Assembly: GCA_035325705.1 (NCBI GenBank)
Contig: DAOKZI010000008.1
Location: 1 to 64,000 of the forward strand
DNA from: Ga0077536 sp035325705
GTDB lineage: Bacteria > Pseudomonadota > Gammaproteobacteria > Ga0077536
Direction of reading: 5' to 3'
DNA: 64,000 bases
Shown: positions 34,003 through 43,800 of the stretch, in pieces
Layout: each line of letters starts with the position of its first letter
How positions within the stretch are numbered: the stretch's first letter is position 1
Translations under genes and position numbers: made by a program
Notes under the pieces: model-generated
What the model was told of the DNA's origin: nothing
Database searches by the model: none
What the model saw: only the letters and a program-made list of their open reading frames with translations

Positions 34003-36825
34003 TCAGCCCGTCACGAGCCCCAGGATCACCTCCGCCGCCGCCGGCTTGACGAGGTGATGATCGAAGCCGGCGTCCTTGGACTTCTCGCGATCCTCGGGCT
34101 GGCCGTAGCCCGTGAGGGCGACCAGCGTGGTGCGGGCGGTGCGCGGATCGGCGCGCAGGCGGCGTGCGACCTCGAAGCCGTCGATGTCGGGCAACCCGAT
34201 GTCGACGAGGATCAGCGACGGCTGTTCGCGCGTCGCAAGGTCCAGCGCGCTGCGGCCTTCGTAAGCCGAGATCACGTCGTGGCCGTGCATCTGCAAGAGC
34301 ATCGCGAGGCTGTCGGTCGCGTCGCGATTGTCGTCGACGAGCAGGATGCGCGCCGCGGGTCGCGGGGACGCCGGACGCACTTGCGCCGGCGCGGCCGGCC
34401 GCGTCGCATCCTTCAGCAAGGGCAGCCGCACGACGAACTCGCTGCCGTGTCCGCGTCCCGCGCTGTGCACCGTGACGCGCCCGCCGTGCTTCTCGACCAG
34501 CCGCTTGACCAGCGACAGGCCGATGCCGAGCCCGCCTTCGGCGCGATCGAGGCTGTTGTCGGCCTGGAAGAACAGCTCGAAGACGTGATCGAGGGTGTGG
34601 CCGTCGATGCCGCGGCCGTTGTCCCGCACGCGGACCACGGCGTGCTCGTCGTCGCCGCTCGTGCGGAGCTCGAGCGCGACCTCGATGTGTCCTCCCGCAT
34701 CGGTGTATTTGGCCGCGTTGCTGAGCAGATTGCTGATGACCTGGGTCAGGCGCGTGAAATCGCCGTCGACGTGCAGCGGCCGCTCGGGCAGCTCGAGCGT
34801 GAGGCGATGCCCGCGCGCGTCGATCTGCGGACGCATCGTTTCCACGGCCTGCAGCAGCACGTCGCCGAGCGCGATCGGCGCCTTCTGCAGGATGATGCGG
34901 CCGCGCGAGACGCGCGAGACGTCGAGCAGATCGTCGACGAGATGCACGAGCTGGTTGGTCTGCCGTTCGATCATCGCACGGGCCTGCGCCACCCGCTCGT
35001 CGCGATCCGCGGCCGCGCGCAGCAGCTCGACGGCGTTGACGATCGGCGCGAGCGGATTGCGCAGCTCGTGCGCGAGCATCGCGAGGAATTCGTCCTTGCG
35101 CCGCGCCGATTCCTGCAGCACGGCTTCGGACTGCTTGCGTTCGGTGATGTCGACGCAGACCCCGACCACGCGCTCGGCGCGGCCGTGGGCGTCGAAGAAG
35201 AAGCGGCCCGCCGTGTCCATCCACAGCAGGCAGCCGTCGTCCGGGCGCTGGATGCGATGCTCGCAGCGAAAGACGTCCTGCTCGCGCTCCGCGCGCGACC
35301 ACTCGGCGAACAGCCGCTCGCGATCCTCTTCCGGCACGAGCTGCTGCCACAGCGCCGAGGGGCACAGGGGAGGCTTGTCCGAATCGAGCCCGAACAGCGT
35401 GTGATAGCTCTTCGACCAGTGCGTGACGCCGGTGACCAGATCGCTGTCCCAGGTCGCGACCGCCGCGATGCTCATCGCGAGCTGCAGGCGGCCCTCCGAG
35501 CGCTGCAGCGCCTGCTCGGCTTCCTTGCGCGCCGTGATGTCCGCGTGCGTGCCGAGCGCACGCAGCGGCCGACCGTCCGGCGCGCGTTCGACGACCCGCC
35601 CGCGATCGAGCACCCAGCGCCAGCTTCCGTCACGATGACGCAGGCGATGCTCGGTTTCGTAGTATTCGGTGCGGCCGTCGAGATGCGCGTTCAGCGTCGC
35701 CTGCACGCGCGGTATGTCCTGCGGATGGACGAGCTTGAGCCAGGTGTCGAGATTGCCGTCCAGATCGCCGAGCTCGTAGCCGACGATCTGCGCCCAGTGG
35801 CCGTCGAAGACCACTTCGTTGGTCGCGACGTTCCAGTCCCAGAAGCCGAGCTGACCCGCGTCCAATGCAAGCCGAAACCTGTTCTGGCTCGTGCGCATCT
35901 GAGCTTCGGCCTGCTTGCGCTCCTCGACGTCGATGCCGATGCCGGACCAGTATTCGATTTCTCCGGTGCTGCCGCGCACCGGCTGCGCGCGCACGTGCAC
36001 CGTGCGAAAGACGCCGTCCGCGCGGCGCACGGGCAGCTCGAAGCCGCCCGCCTTGCCCGCGGCGGTGACCTGCCGCATCTGCGCCAGCGCTTCAGCGCGG
36101 AACTCCGGATGGACGAAGTCGACCCAGCCCATGCCGCGCAGGCGCGACTGCGGCTGGCCGAAGAACTCCTCGGTATAGGGATTGGTGGACAGCAGCGACC
36201 CGTCGGGCAGCGTCTGGAACACGACCAGCGGCGCATCCAGCGCCATGCGGCGCAGGCGTCCCTCGGTGCGCTCCAGCGACAATCGCGACAGCGCTGCGTT
36301 GCTCGCGACCTCGATCAGCTTGCCGACGGCGTCGGCGAGCTCCGCGAGCAGCTCGATTTCCGCGGCCGTCCACTCCCGCGCCGCGTCGTGCATCACGCAC
36401 ACCGCCCCGACCGACTGCCCGCAGACCTTCAGCGGCACGCCGAGGTAGGCGGCGAGATGCGGCGTCGAGTCGAGGGCGTGCTGGCGGAACTGCGGGTACT
36501 CGCGCAGATCGGGGACGGCCAGCGGCTCGCCCGTCACGGCGACATAGGCGCAGCTAATATGCGGCTCGGCCGGCTCGAGCAGCGGGGGAGTCGGCTGTCC
36601 CTCCGCTTCGACGGCGCTCTTGACGAAGACGGACTTGTCGTCGGTGAACGAGATGTAGCACGCGGCGACGTTCAGCACGCGTCGTGCGATGTGGCCGTAG
36701 CGGTCGAGATCGGGATTCCGATCCGGTCCCAGCATGCCGGTCGCGCGCAGCACCGCGAGACGCGTCGCGTCGGTGAGGGGGGCTTTGAAGTCCCCGGCAA
36801 GGGCGGTGTCCGTGATCAGGTACAT
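34003..36825 (-). CDS. hybrid sensor histidine kinase (GAF-PAS-PAS-PAS-HisKA-HATPase-REC)
   Basis: 940 residues from ATG 36825. GAF domain at ~20-175 (ISCAYVAVTGEPLAVPDL; GVPLKVCGQSVGAVCV), three PAS/PAC units (~190-310, 315-440, 445-565), HisKA with LAHELRNPLAPIVNAVELL near 590, HATPase with NLLSNAAKYTDAGG and GLGIGLSLVKRLVEKHGG, and a C-terminal receiver with LLVDDNRDA and acceptor Asp in ILVDIGLPDIDG. No membrane segment. A good candidate partner for an unlinked HPt or regulator. An upstream ATG at 36897 is possible; neither start has a strong ribosome site. Confidence 0.92.
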   Translation of the reverse strand: MYLITDTALAGDFKAPLTDATRLAVLRATGMLGPDRNPDLDRYGHIARRVLNVAACYISFTDDKSVFVKSAVEAEGQPTPPLLEPAEPHISCAYVAVTGEPLAVPDLREYPQFRQHALDSTPHLAAYLGVPLKVCGQSVGAVCVMHDAAREWTAAEIELLAELADAVGKLIEVASNAALSRLSLERTEGRLRRMALDAPLVVFQTLPDGSLLSTNPYTEEFFGQPQSRLRGMGWVDFVHPEFRAEALAQMRQVTAAGKAGGFELPVRRADGVFRTVHVRAQPVRGSTGEIEYWSGIGIDVEERKQAEAQMRTSQNRFRLALDAGQLGFWDWNVATNEVVFDGHWAQIVGYELGDLDGNLDTWLKLVHPQDIPRVQATLNAHLDGRTEYYETEHRLRHRDGSWRWVLDRGRVVERAPDGRPLRALGTHADITARKEAEQALQRSEGRLQLAMSIAAVATWDSDLVTGVTHWSKSYHTLFGLDSDKPPLCPSALWQQLVPEEDRERLFAEWSRAEREQDVFRCEHRIQRPDDGCLLWMDTAGRFFFDAHGRAERVVGVCVDITERKQSEAVLQESARRKDEFLAMLAHELRNPLAPIVNAVELLRAAADRDERVAQARAMIERQTNQLVHLVDDLLDVSRVSRGRIILQKAPIALGDVLLQAVETMRPQIDARGHRLTLELPERPLHVDGDFTRLTQVISNLLSNAAKYTDAGGHIEVALELRTSGDDEHAVVRVRDNGRGIDGHTLDHVFELFFQADNSLDRAEGGLGIGLSLVKRLVEKHGGRVTVHSAGRGHGSEFVVRLPLLKDATRPAAPAQVRPASPRPAARILLVDDNRDATDSLAMLLQMHGHDVISAYEGRSALDLATREQPSLILVDIGLPDIDGFEVARRLRADPRTARTTLVALTGYGQPEDREKSKDAGFDHHLVKPAAAEVILGLVTG

Positions 36826-37032
36826 GGCGCAAGCAGCAGCAGAGCGCTCCCGTGAATACGACGTGATGAATTGCAGCCTGTAAGCATCTCTCCGCAATGT
36901 CTGTAAGACAAGCGTCCAGCGACGGCGCGCCCGCGCCCGGCATCCACACGCGCGGCCGTGTGACAGCGCAGGGCCGGCGGACAGGATTTCACGCCGGCCG
37001 GGCAGGCATCGAAGTGCAGCCGTCGCGGCCGT

Positions 37033-37446
37033 TCACGCCGGTACGGCGAGCGCTACCGCGGCCCCGAGCTTCTCTCTGATCCGCACCGGGATCGGCCATT
37101 TTTCGAGCGTCACCGGCTGCACGCTGACGCACACCGCGCGCGCCGCGAACACCGGCTTGCCGGCGATCGTGCCGACGTAGCCGATGTCGAAGGAGCTCGA
37201 GCCGTAGCGCACGATGCCGACCTCGATCTCGAGGAGATCGCCGTGATGCGCCGGCGCTTTCCATTCGAGCACCGAGCGCACCACCATCCAGTCCCAGTCC
37301 AGCGATTTGAAGTTGCCGTCCGGCGCGAGGCTCGAGATCCACTGCTCCGAGGCGTCGTCCATGTAGACCATGTAGTTGGCATTGAAGACCACGCCCTGTT
37401 GATCGCATTCGCCGTAGCGGATGCGGGTGCGGTAGCGAAAGCTCAT
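37033..37446 (-). CDS. acyl-CoA thioesterase (4HBT hot-dog fold)
   Basis: 137 residues. The active-site loop YGECDQQGVVFNANY matches the 4-hydroxybenzoyl-CoA thioesterase pattern, with the catalytic Asp in ECDQQG. FDIGYVGTIAGKPVFAARAV forms the central strands. It hydrolyses acyl-CoA thioesters; substrate unknown. Begins 15 bases after the LLM oxidoreductase, so the two form a small operon. Confidence 0.88.
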   Translation of the reverse strand: MSFRYRTRIRYGECDQQGVVFNANYMVYMDDASEQWISSLAPDGNFKSLDWDWMVVRSVLEWKAPAHHGDLLEIEVGIVRYGSSSFDIGYVGTIAGKPVFAARAVCVSVQPVTLEKWPIPVRIREKLGAAVALAVPA

Positions 37447-37461
37447 CGGTGTGCTCCGGGA

Positions 37462-38376
37462 TCAGCCGGGCTTGAGCGCCGTCAGCGCTTCCCAGTCCGG
37501 CACGGACTGATAGTTCACGCCGGCGGCCAGCACCTTCGGCGCCGAATCGGGCGGCAGCAAGCGGATCGTGTTCAAGATCACCTGCGTCGCGCCGGCATCG
37601 AAATGCTGCCGGATGCGATCGCGGATCTGCGCTTCGCTGCCCCAGGCGACCAGCGCGTCGATCAGCCGATCGCTGCCGCCGCCTTCGAGATCCTTCTCCG
37701 TGTAGCCGAGGCGCAGCCAGTTCCGATAGTGGTTCGGCGTGACGAAGTAGAACTCCAGCGCCTTGCGCGCCGCGGCGCGGGCCGCCTTCGCGTCGCTCGT
37801 CCAGCATACGTGCTGGGCCGTGCACAGCCACTTGCCCGGGCCAAGGATCTCGCGCGTGCGGCGCGTGTGCTCGGGCGGCGAGTTGAACGGGTGCGCGCCC
37901 TGCGTGCGCTCGCCGGCGAGCGCGATCATCTTCCAGCCCAGCGCGCCGAGCACCAGCGGCGGATCCTCACCGAGCAGATGGGGCCGTGCGCGCGCCATGT
38001 CGTCGAGGTAGTTGCGCATCGTCGTCAGCGGTTTGCCGTAGGCGTGGCCGTGGGCACCGCTGACGATCGATTCGTGCGACACGCCGAGCCCCATCACGAA
38101 GCGCTCGCCGTGAAAGGCGCGCAGGCTGCGGCCGCTCTGCACGCAGGTCATCGGATCGCGGCCGTAGATATTGGCGATGCCGCTCGCGACGGTGATGCCT
38201 CGGGTTTGGCTGAGCAGGAAGCCGCCCAGCGTGAAGCTTTCATAGTAATAGACCTCGGGATACCAGATCGCCTGGTAGCCGAGCGCTTCGATGCGCCGCG
38301 CCGCGTCCGCGAGCTCCGGGCCGGTGTAGTTGTCGGGATAGAGAAAGACGCCGACGCTGCGCTCCGCGATCGACAT
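37462..38376 (-). CDS. LLM-class flavin-dependent oxidoreductase
   Basis: 304 residues of luciferase-like TIM-barrel type: ADAARRIEALGYQAIWYPEV, FVMGLGVSHES and LGALGWKMIALAGERTQGAHPF are characteristic of F420- or FMN-dependent members. C-terminal QVILNTIRLLPPDS completes the barrel. No partner flavin reductase is adjacent. First gene of a unit with the 4HBT thioesterase. The cofactor (F420 or FMN) cannot be decided. Confidence 0.88.
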   Translation of the reverse strand: MSIAERSVGVFLYPDNYTGPELADAARRIEALGYQAIWYPEVYYYESFTLGGFLLSQTRGITVASGIANIYGRDPMTCVQSGRSLRAFHGERFVMGLGVSHESIVSGAHGHAYGKPLTTMRNYLDDMARARPHLLGEDPPLVLGALGWKMIALAGERTQGAHPFNSPPEHTRRTREILGPGKWLCTAQHVCWTSDAKAARAAARKALEFYFVTPNHYRNWLRLGYTEKDLEGGGSDRLIDALVAWGSEAQIRDRIRQHFDAGATQVILNTIRLLPPDSAPKVLAAGVNYQSVPDWEALTALKPG

Positions 38377-38408
38377 GGGGGCCTCCTGTTCGTCTTGGGG
38401 TGGCGGTG

Positions 38409-38644
38409 CTATTCGAGGGTGGCTTCGTATCCGACCAGCAGCACCGCCGTCAGTTTGCGCATCGGATCGAGCCGGAAGAAGGGATCGTGCACGCCGCTGC
38501 GCGGCAGCCGGGAATGCCTTCGATGTCGACCAAGGACAGCCTCGACTTCGGTCCCGTGCCGGTGACGGCGAGTGCTAGGATGCCGGGCACGAGGCCCTCG
38601 CTGACGGCCTGCCCGAGAGGGCGGTCGACGGTGGCAACGGACAC
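38409..38644 (-). pseudogene. class C beta-lactamase-like serine hydrolase, truncated and frameshifted
   Basis: GTG 38644, with GGGAG 7 bases upstream, opens VATVDRPLGQAVSEGLVPGI, a typical start of class C beta-lactamase-like serine hydrolases (long Ala/Val helix then GxVPG). After a shift of one frame, FFRLDPMRKLTAVLLVG follows to a stop at 38409, aligning with the SxxK motif region (usually F-R-I-x-S-M-T-K), except that the nucleophile Ser is Pro. The rest of the ~350-residue protein is absent. The remnant occupies the 400-base gap 38377-38776. Confidence 0.45.
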
Positions 38645-38776
38645 GGTGATCTCCCGGTGGAAAGTGGCTCGAGGCTCGATTATACGGATGGGCAGGGTGG
38701 CTGACGCGGTGTCGGAGACTTTCCCGATCGCGCCCGGGAGAACGGCCGGGCCGGGCGGCTTCCGTATACTCGCCCC

Positions 38777-39883
38777 ATGAGCCGCATGCACGACAGCGAC
38801 GACTGGTCTCGCGTCCGTGCCTGGCGGCGCGCGCAGCGCGAGCAGTTGATCGAACGGCGGCTCGCGCTGTCGCACGCCGAGCGCCTTGCCGTCCAGGCCG
38901 CGATTTCGCGCCGCCTGCTCGAGGATGCCGATACGCTGCCGCGCGCCTGCGTCGGCTACTACTGGCCGTTCAAGGGCGAAGTCGATCTCCACGGCTGCAT
39001 CAAGCAGCTCGCCGAACGCGGCAGCGCCGGCGCGCTGCCGGTCGTCGTCGCCAAGGGCGCGCCGATGGTGTTTCGCGCGTGGTCGCCGGGCCAGCCTCTC
39101 GCGCGCGGGATCTGGGACATCCCGATCCCGGCGCAGGACGTGCAGGTACGGCCGACTGTGCTGCTCGTGCCGCTGGTCGGCTTCGATCGCGCGGGCTACC
39201 GCCTCGGCTACGGCGGCGGCTACTACGATCGGACGCTCGCCGCCCTGTCGCCGCGACCTCTCACCATCGGCATCGGCTATGCCTGCACGCGGCTCGACAC
39301 CATCCATCCCCAGGTCCATGACATCGCGCTCGATCGCGTCCTCACCGAGGAAGGCTGGTTCGACCTCGAGCGCAAGGAGGTTTCCATGCACGAACCCGCA
39401 TCCTCGCCTTGCCAGATGGCAGCGGCCGATCCCGCCTACATGGGTTTCCTGCCCGACGACGAAGTCGTCGCCCTGCTCAATGAGCTCCTGACCGCCGAGC
39501 GCGCGGGCGCGCGCGGCGTCGCGACGATCGCGAAGCGCGCGGAAGTGGAGGACGGCCATTCGCTGCTGCAGGCCGTCGCCCGCGACGAGGCCTCATTCTG
39601 TGCGATGCTGAGCCGCCATCTCAAACGCCTGCACGCCGAGCCCAGCCAGGCGACGGGCGGCTTTTACGACAAGCTCGTCGCGATGGACGATTACCCGCAG
39701 CAGCTCGCCTTCCTCAATCGCGGCCAGTGCTGGGTCGTGCGCAAGCTGCGCGACGCGCTGCCGCGCGTGCGCGACGCCGAGCTCGCCGGCGATCTGCGGC
39801 ACATGCTCGACGTCCACGTGCGCAACATCGAAGCCTGCGAGAACGTGCTCGCCGGGCTGGGCGGCAATCCGGTCAAGACCTGA
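38777..39883 (+). CDS. 5-formyltetrahydrofolate cyclo-ligase fused to a DUF6306-like domain
   Basis: 368 residues. Residues 1-200 are a 5-formyl-THF cyclo-ligase (MTHFS, YgfA): KGEVDLHGCIKQL, LVGFDRAGYRLGYGGGYYDRTLA (nucleotide loop) and GIGYACTRL. It converts 5-formyl-THF to 5,10-methenyl-THF with ATP. Residues 204-368 form a second, helical domain (LLNELLTAERAGARGVATIAKRA, LHVRNIEACENVLAGL-like), similar to stand-alone ferritin-like DUF6306 proteins. The join at Met204 is preceded by an AAGGAGG ribosome site 6 bases upstream, so the second domain may also be made alone. TATACT at 38765-38770 lies 6 bases before the ATG, suggesting a leaderless transcript. Confidence 0.85.
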   Translation: MSRMHDSDDWSRVRAWRRAQREQLIERRLALSHAERLAVQAAISRRLLEDADTLPRACVGYYWPFKGEVDLHGCIKQLAERGSAGALPVVVAKGAPMVFRAWSPGQPLARGIWDIPIPAQDVQVRPTVLLVPLVGFDRAGYRLGYGGGYYDRTLAALSPRPLTIGIGYACTRLDTIHPQVHDIALDRVLTEEGWFDLERKEVSMHEPASSPCQMAAADPAYMGFLPDDEVVALLNELLTAERAGARGVATIAKRAEVEDGHSLLQAVARDEASFCAMLSRHLKRLHAEPSQATGGFYDKLVAMDDYPQQLAFLNRGQCWVVRKLRDALPRVRDAELAGDLRHMLDVHVRNIEACENVLAGLGGNPVKT

Positions 39884-39971
39884 CCCGGGTGGAGCGCGCC
39901 GTGAGTCGGGCGCGCGCCCGGGTCTCGAGCGCGTGGAAGATCCCGGATTCTCTGCGCGCATCCGGGCTTTT

Positions 39972-40272
39972 GTAGCCCGGGTGCAGCGCGCAGCGCGCAA
40001 CCCGGGAGCGGGGATGTCGATGCGCTGAAGATCCCGGGTTCCGCTCCGCTGCACCCGGGCTACGGGACCAGGGAGTGCCGGAACGCGGGCGTCACGCGGC
40101 GTCGGTATAGCGCGGCGGCGGGCTTTCGTAGCCCGGGTGTAGCGCGCAGCGCGTAACCCGGGAGCGGGGGCGTCGGTGCGCTGAAGATCCCGGGTTCCGC
40201 TCCGCTGCACCCGGGCTACGGGACCAGGGAGTGCCGGAACGCGGGCGTCACGCGGCGTCGGTATAGCGCGGC
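39972..40272. repeat. tandem duplication of a REP element plus flank
   Basis: Two direct copies, 39972-40116 and 40128-40272 (offset 156), each contain a complete REP-like inverted repeat (39972-40063; 40128-40219) and then ~52 bases ending GTCGGTATAGCGCGGC. In copy 2 that flank is the 3' end of the NTF2-like gene, so the duplication captured coding sequence. Another REP-like arm sits at 39940-39968. Together these fill the 364-base gap 39884-40247. Confidence 0.85.
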
Positions 40273-40640
40273 TGTTTCGCCTTGCAGTAGGCGAGCTTGC
40301 GGACGATGCGATCGCCGCGGAAGTGATAGCAGTCCAGACCTTCGAGCACTTTCGGCTCGCCGTCCATCACGAGATGGCAGTCCCAGCTTGCCATCACCTT
40401 GCCGGCGTCGGCGTCGATGAAGCAATCGCGGCCGACGAACTGCACTCTGCCGAATTTGCCCGAGAACAGCGGCTCGAAGGCTTTGCGGATCGCCGCCTTG
40501 CCGTGGTTCACGGGACCGTTCACTTCCTCGTAGACGGCGTCCTCGGCGAAGAAGCTCATCAGGCCGTCGAGATCGACCGCGTTGAAGCGGGCGGTGAAAT
40601 CCTCGACGAGTCTCAACAGCTCGGCGCGGCGATCGGTCAT
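40248..40640 (-). CDS. NTF2-fold / SnoaL-like protein
   Basis: 130 residues from ATG 40640 with GGAG upstream. AELLRLVEDFTARFNAVDLDGLMSFFAEDAVYEE, then INHGKAAIRKAFEPLF-like and VMASWDCHLVMDG are a standard SnoaL/NTF2 arrangement with a Trp-containing core and C-terminal RGDRIVRKLAYCKAK. Function not readable. Its 3' end is duplicated downstream as part of the REP tandem. It is divergent from the giant adhesin. Confidence 0.8.
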   Translation of the reverse strand: MTDRRAELLRLVEDFTARFNAVDLDGLMSFFAEDAVYEEVNGPVNHGKAAIRKAFEPLFSGKFGRVQFVGRDCFIDADAGKVMASWDCHLVMDGEPKVLEGLDCYHFRGDRIVRKLAYCKAKQPRYTDAA

Positions 40641-40731
40641 GTCGGCTCCTGCGGATATGCACCAACGTGGAGCGTAGTCGATGCCGGCTCGGGCCGGAAC
40701 CTCGCTCTTACCGTTGGCCACAATCGAAATA

Positions 40732-40798
40732 TTGATTCGAGTCACGGTTCAAGGCAGATTTTGTCCGACAGTAAAGCGCAACACCCATAAGCCGGAGA
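40732..40798 (+). promoter_or_regulatory. possible promoters of the two-partner secretion operon
   Basis: Two weak candidates in the AT-richer 222-base divergent gap: a sigma-70-like TTGATT (40732-40737), 17-base spacer, CAGATT (40755-40760); and a sigma-28-like TAAAGCGC (40772-40779), 11-base spacer, GCCGGAGA (40791-40798). Neither is strong. A GGAGAGG lies before ATG 40863. Confidence 0.25.
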
Positions 40799-40862
40799 AC
40801 GGACCTCTCCTCGTCGAGCACCAGCGCCAGGCCGCACCAGACGGCCCGCCCAGGAGAGGATC

Positions 40863-43800
40863 ATGATCGAGAACGTTCGCCTGCCGGTCCGGCGCTGCGT
40901 GGCCGGCTTCACCGCGTTCAGCATGTTCTGGTCCTCGGTGCTCCCGGCCCAGACGCTGATCCTCCCCGACGGCAATACGGCCACCCAGGTCGCCACCAGC
41001 GGCAGCAGCACGCAGGTCACGACCGCGACGGTGCGCGGCGAGAACGCCTTCAATTCCTTCAGCCGCTTCAATGTCGGCGCCGGCGACACCGTCAACCTGC
41101 ATTTGCCGGCCGGCACGCGCAACCTGCTGAACCTGGTCCACGACGAGCGCACGCAGATCGACGGCGTGCTGAACTCGATCAGGAACGGCGGCATCGGCGG
41201 CAACGTCTACCTCGCGAACCCGTACGGCGTCATCGTCGGCACGAGCGGCGTCGTCAACACCGGTGCGCTGCATCTGAGCACGCCGACCCGGGCCTTCATG
41301 CGGCGTTTCTTCGAGGCGCCGGGCGTGCCGTCGGCGGACGCGACGGCGCAGCTTTTGGCCGGCAGCCAGCCGATCGATCCGGACGGCCTGATCTCGGTGC
41401 AGGGTCGGGTCAACGCCGTCGACGGCGCCGCGCTGCGCGCCGGCACGATCGAAGTCTCCGGTGCGGTCCACGCCGATGCGCCGAGTGCCGACGCCTTCGC
41501 TCAGGCCGTCAACCTCGACGGGCTCGCCAGCGCCGCCGGCGTCAGCGTCGAGGCCGGCCGCATCGCGCTCGAGGCGAGCCGCGATGTGACGGTGAGCGGC
41601 ACGCTCAGCGCCGACGGGGCCGACGAGGTCGACGGCGGCCGCATCGATCTGCATGCCGGCCGCGACATCGCGCTCGCCGCAGGCGCGACGCTGTCGGCCT
41701 CGGGCCGCGGCCGCGCTTCGGACGGCGGCCGCGTCGTGGTCCTCGCCGAGCGCGAAACCCGGCTCGCGCGCGATGCGACCGTCGCCGCGCGCGGCGGCGA
41801 GATCGCGGGCGACGGCGGCTTCATCGAGCTGAGCGCGCACCAGCACGTCGCGCTCGGCGGCGGCACGCTGGACGCCGGCGCGACGCAGGGCAGCGGCGGC
41901 GACATCCTGCTCGATCCGCCGTCCTTCACGCTCGCCGACGGCAGCGCGAGCCCGTCCGCGCCCGGCACCCTGACGTTCAGCGGCAAGAGCCTGACCCTGA
42001 AGGCCGACGACTTCATCAAGCTCGAGAACTTCACGCTGTCGACGCGCACCGTGAATGCGAGCGGCGCCTCCACCGCGGATTCCGGCGCCGTCAGCTTCGA
42101 GGCCGAGCGCATCGAAATCCTGAACTCGAAGATCCACAGCTACGCCGACGGCGCGTTCAAGGCCGGCAATATCTCGCTGATCGCGACCGGCGGCGACGTG
42201 CTGATCCGCGATTCGGAGCTCTTCGCTCACGCGGCGAGCACTGCCAACGGCGGCAGCATCCTCGTGCAGTCGACGGAATCCGACGCGCTGCCCGATCCCT
42301 TCGTCGCCGCCGCCGACGGCACGATCGACGTGCTCGGCTCGCATCTGAAGGGCGGCGCGGTGCAGGTCCGCGCGAACGTCGACGCCGGCTACCTCTTCGA
42401 CCACGAGAACGCCGCGACCGTCGTCGGCGAGGACGACGGCGACACCTGGGACAGCGATGTCTTTCTCGAAGACTTCGTCGATCTCTTCGCGAGCGTGCGC
42501 CCGCTGGTCGGCGTCGTGATCGCGGAAACCGCGGCGACGGTGAACCTCGGTGCGAGCGCGGCCGGCAAGCAGACGAAGATCGAAGCGGGTGGCGCGGTCA
42601 CCATCAGCGCCGAAGCCGCGTCCAGCGCCACCGTCGACTCCTACGGCATTGCGGCTTCGATCGGCTATGCGCGCAGCCGCGCCGACGCCACCGTCAACGT
42701 GACGGGCGCGACCGAGATCAGCGGCGGCGGTCCCGTCAATGTCGGCGCCTACATCGACAATCACCTGGACGTGACGGCGACGGTCGTCGATCCCTCCGAA
42801 CAGAGCAAGGGCAAAGTGCCGGTCGACGTCGCCGTTGCCTACACCGAAGCCTACGGCACGGCGACGACCTTCGTCGGTTCCGACGCCAAGATCGTCGGCA
42901 CCGGCAGCGGCGCGAACGACAAGGTCACCGTCGCCTCGCGCAGCGTGAAGGATCTGTCCACCGAAGTCGGCGCCGGAGCGGGCAACGATCTGTTCGGCGC
43001 GGCCGTCGCGATCACGAACTCCGACACGCGCGCCGTGACCACCGTGAACGGCCAAGTGAAATCGCAGCGCGATCTCGCCGTGGAGGCCACCGCCGACACC
43101 GACGGCAACGGCACGGCGGCCGAGTCCGCGATCGGCGACAGCCTGTTCGAGTACAGCAGCGACGATCTCGCCGACGTCAAGTATTCGCGCCTGAACAAGG
43201 CGACGGTGCTGCAGTTCCTCGTCGAGAAGCTGGGCGATCGCATCGCGAGCGGCACCGAGATGGCTAGCGACAGCGGCACCGACAGCTCCTTCGTGAAGAA
43301 CAACGGCTTCGCCGCCGCGGTCGCGATCGCGAACCATCGCAACGAGGCGCACGCGACGATCGGCGGCGGCGCCGATCTCGAGGCCAAGGGCGATCTCGCG
43401 GTGCTCGCGCAGACCAGCGATCAGCAGTCCCTGTCCGCGACCAGCGAAGTGGCGCCTTCGCGCAGCGACGGCGGCGGCCAGTCGGGCGGCGGCTCCGGCA
43501 GCGGCGACAAGAAGAACGCGGTGTCCGCCTCGGTACTGGTCGCGAACTTCGACAGCGTCGCGCAGGCGATCGTCGCCGGCCAGAGCGGCTCGCGCGCCCG
43601 CGTCGATGCGCTGGGCACGCTGTCGGTGAAGGCCGAGACGCTCAATCCCTACGAGGTCCACTGGGCGCCGCTGGAGCTCGCCTCCGAGCCGCAGACGATC
43701 TCGGGCTGGCTCGAGGCGATCCCGGGCTCCGATCTCGGCATTCCGGACACCTTCTTCACGACCTGGGCGCAGGCCGCGGCCGAAGGCGAGCAGAACGGCC

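Noticed and set aside
38377..38776. 6S RNA upstream of the MTHFS gene, its usual neighbour in Gammaproteobacteria
   Set aside because: The gap contains a serine hydrolase remnant and no long rod-like hairpin with a central bubble could be drawn.
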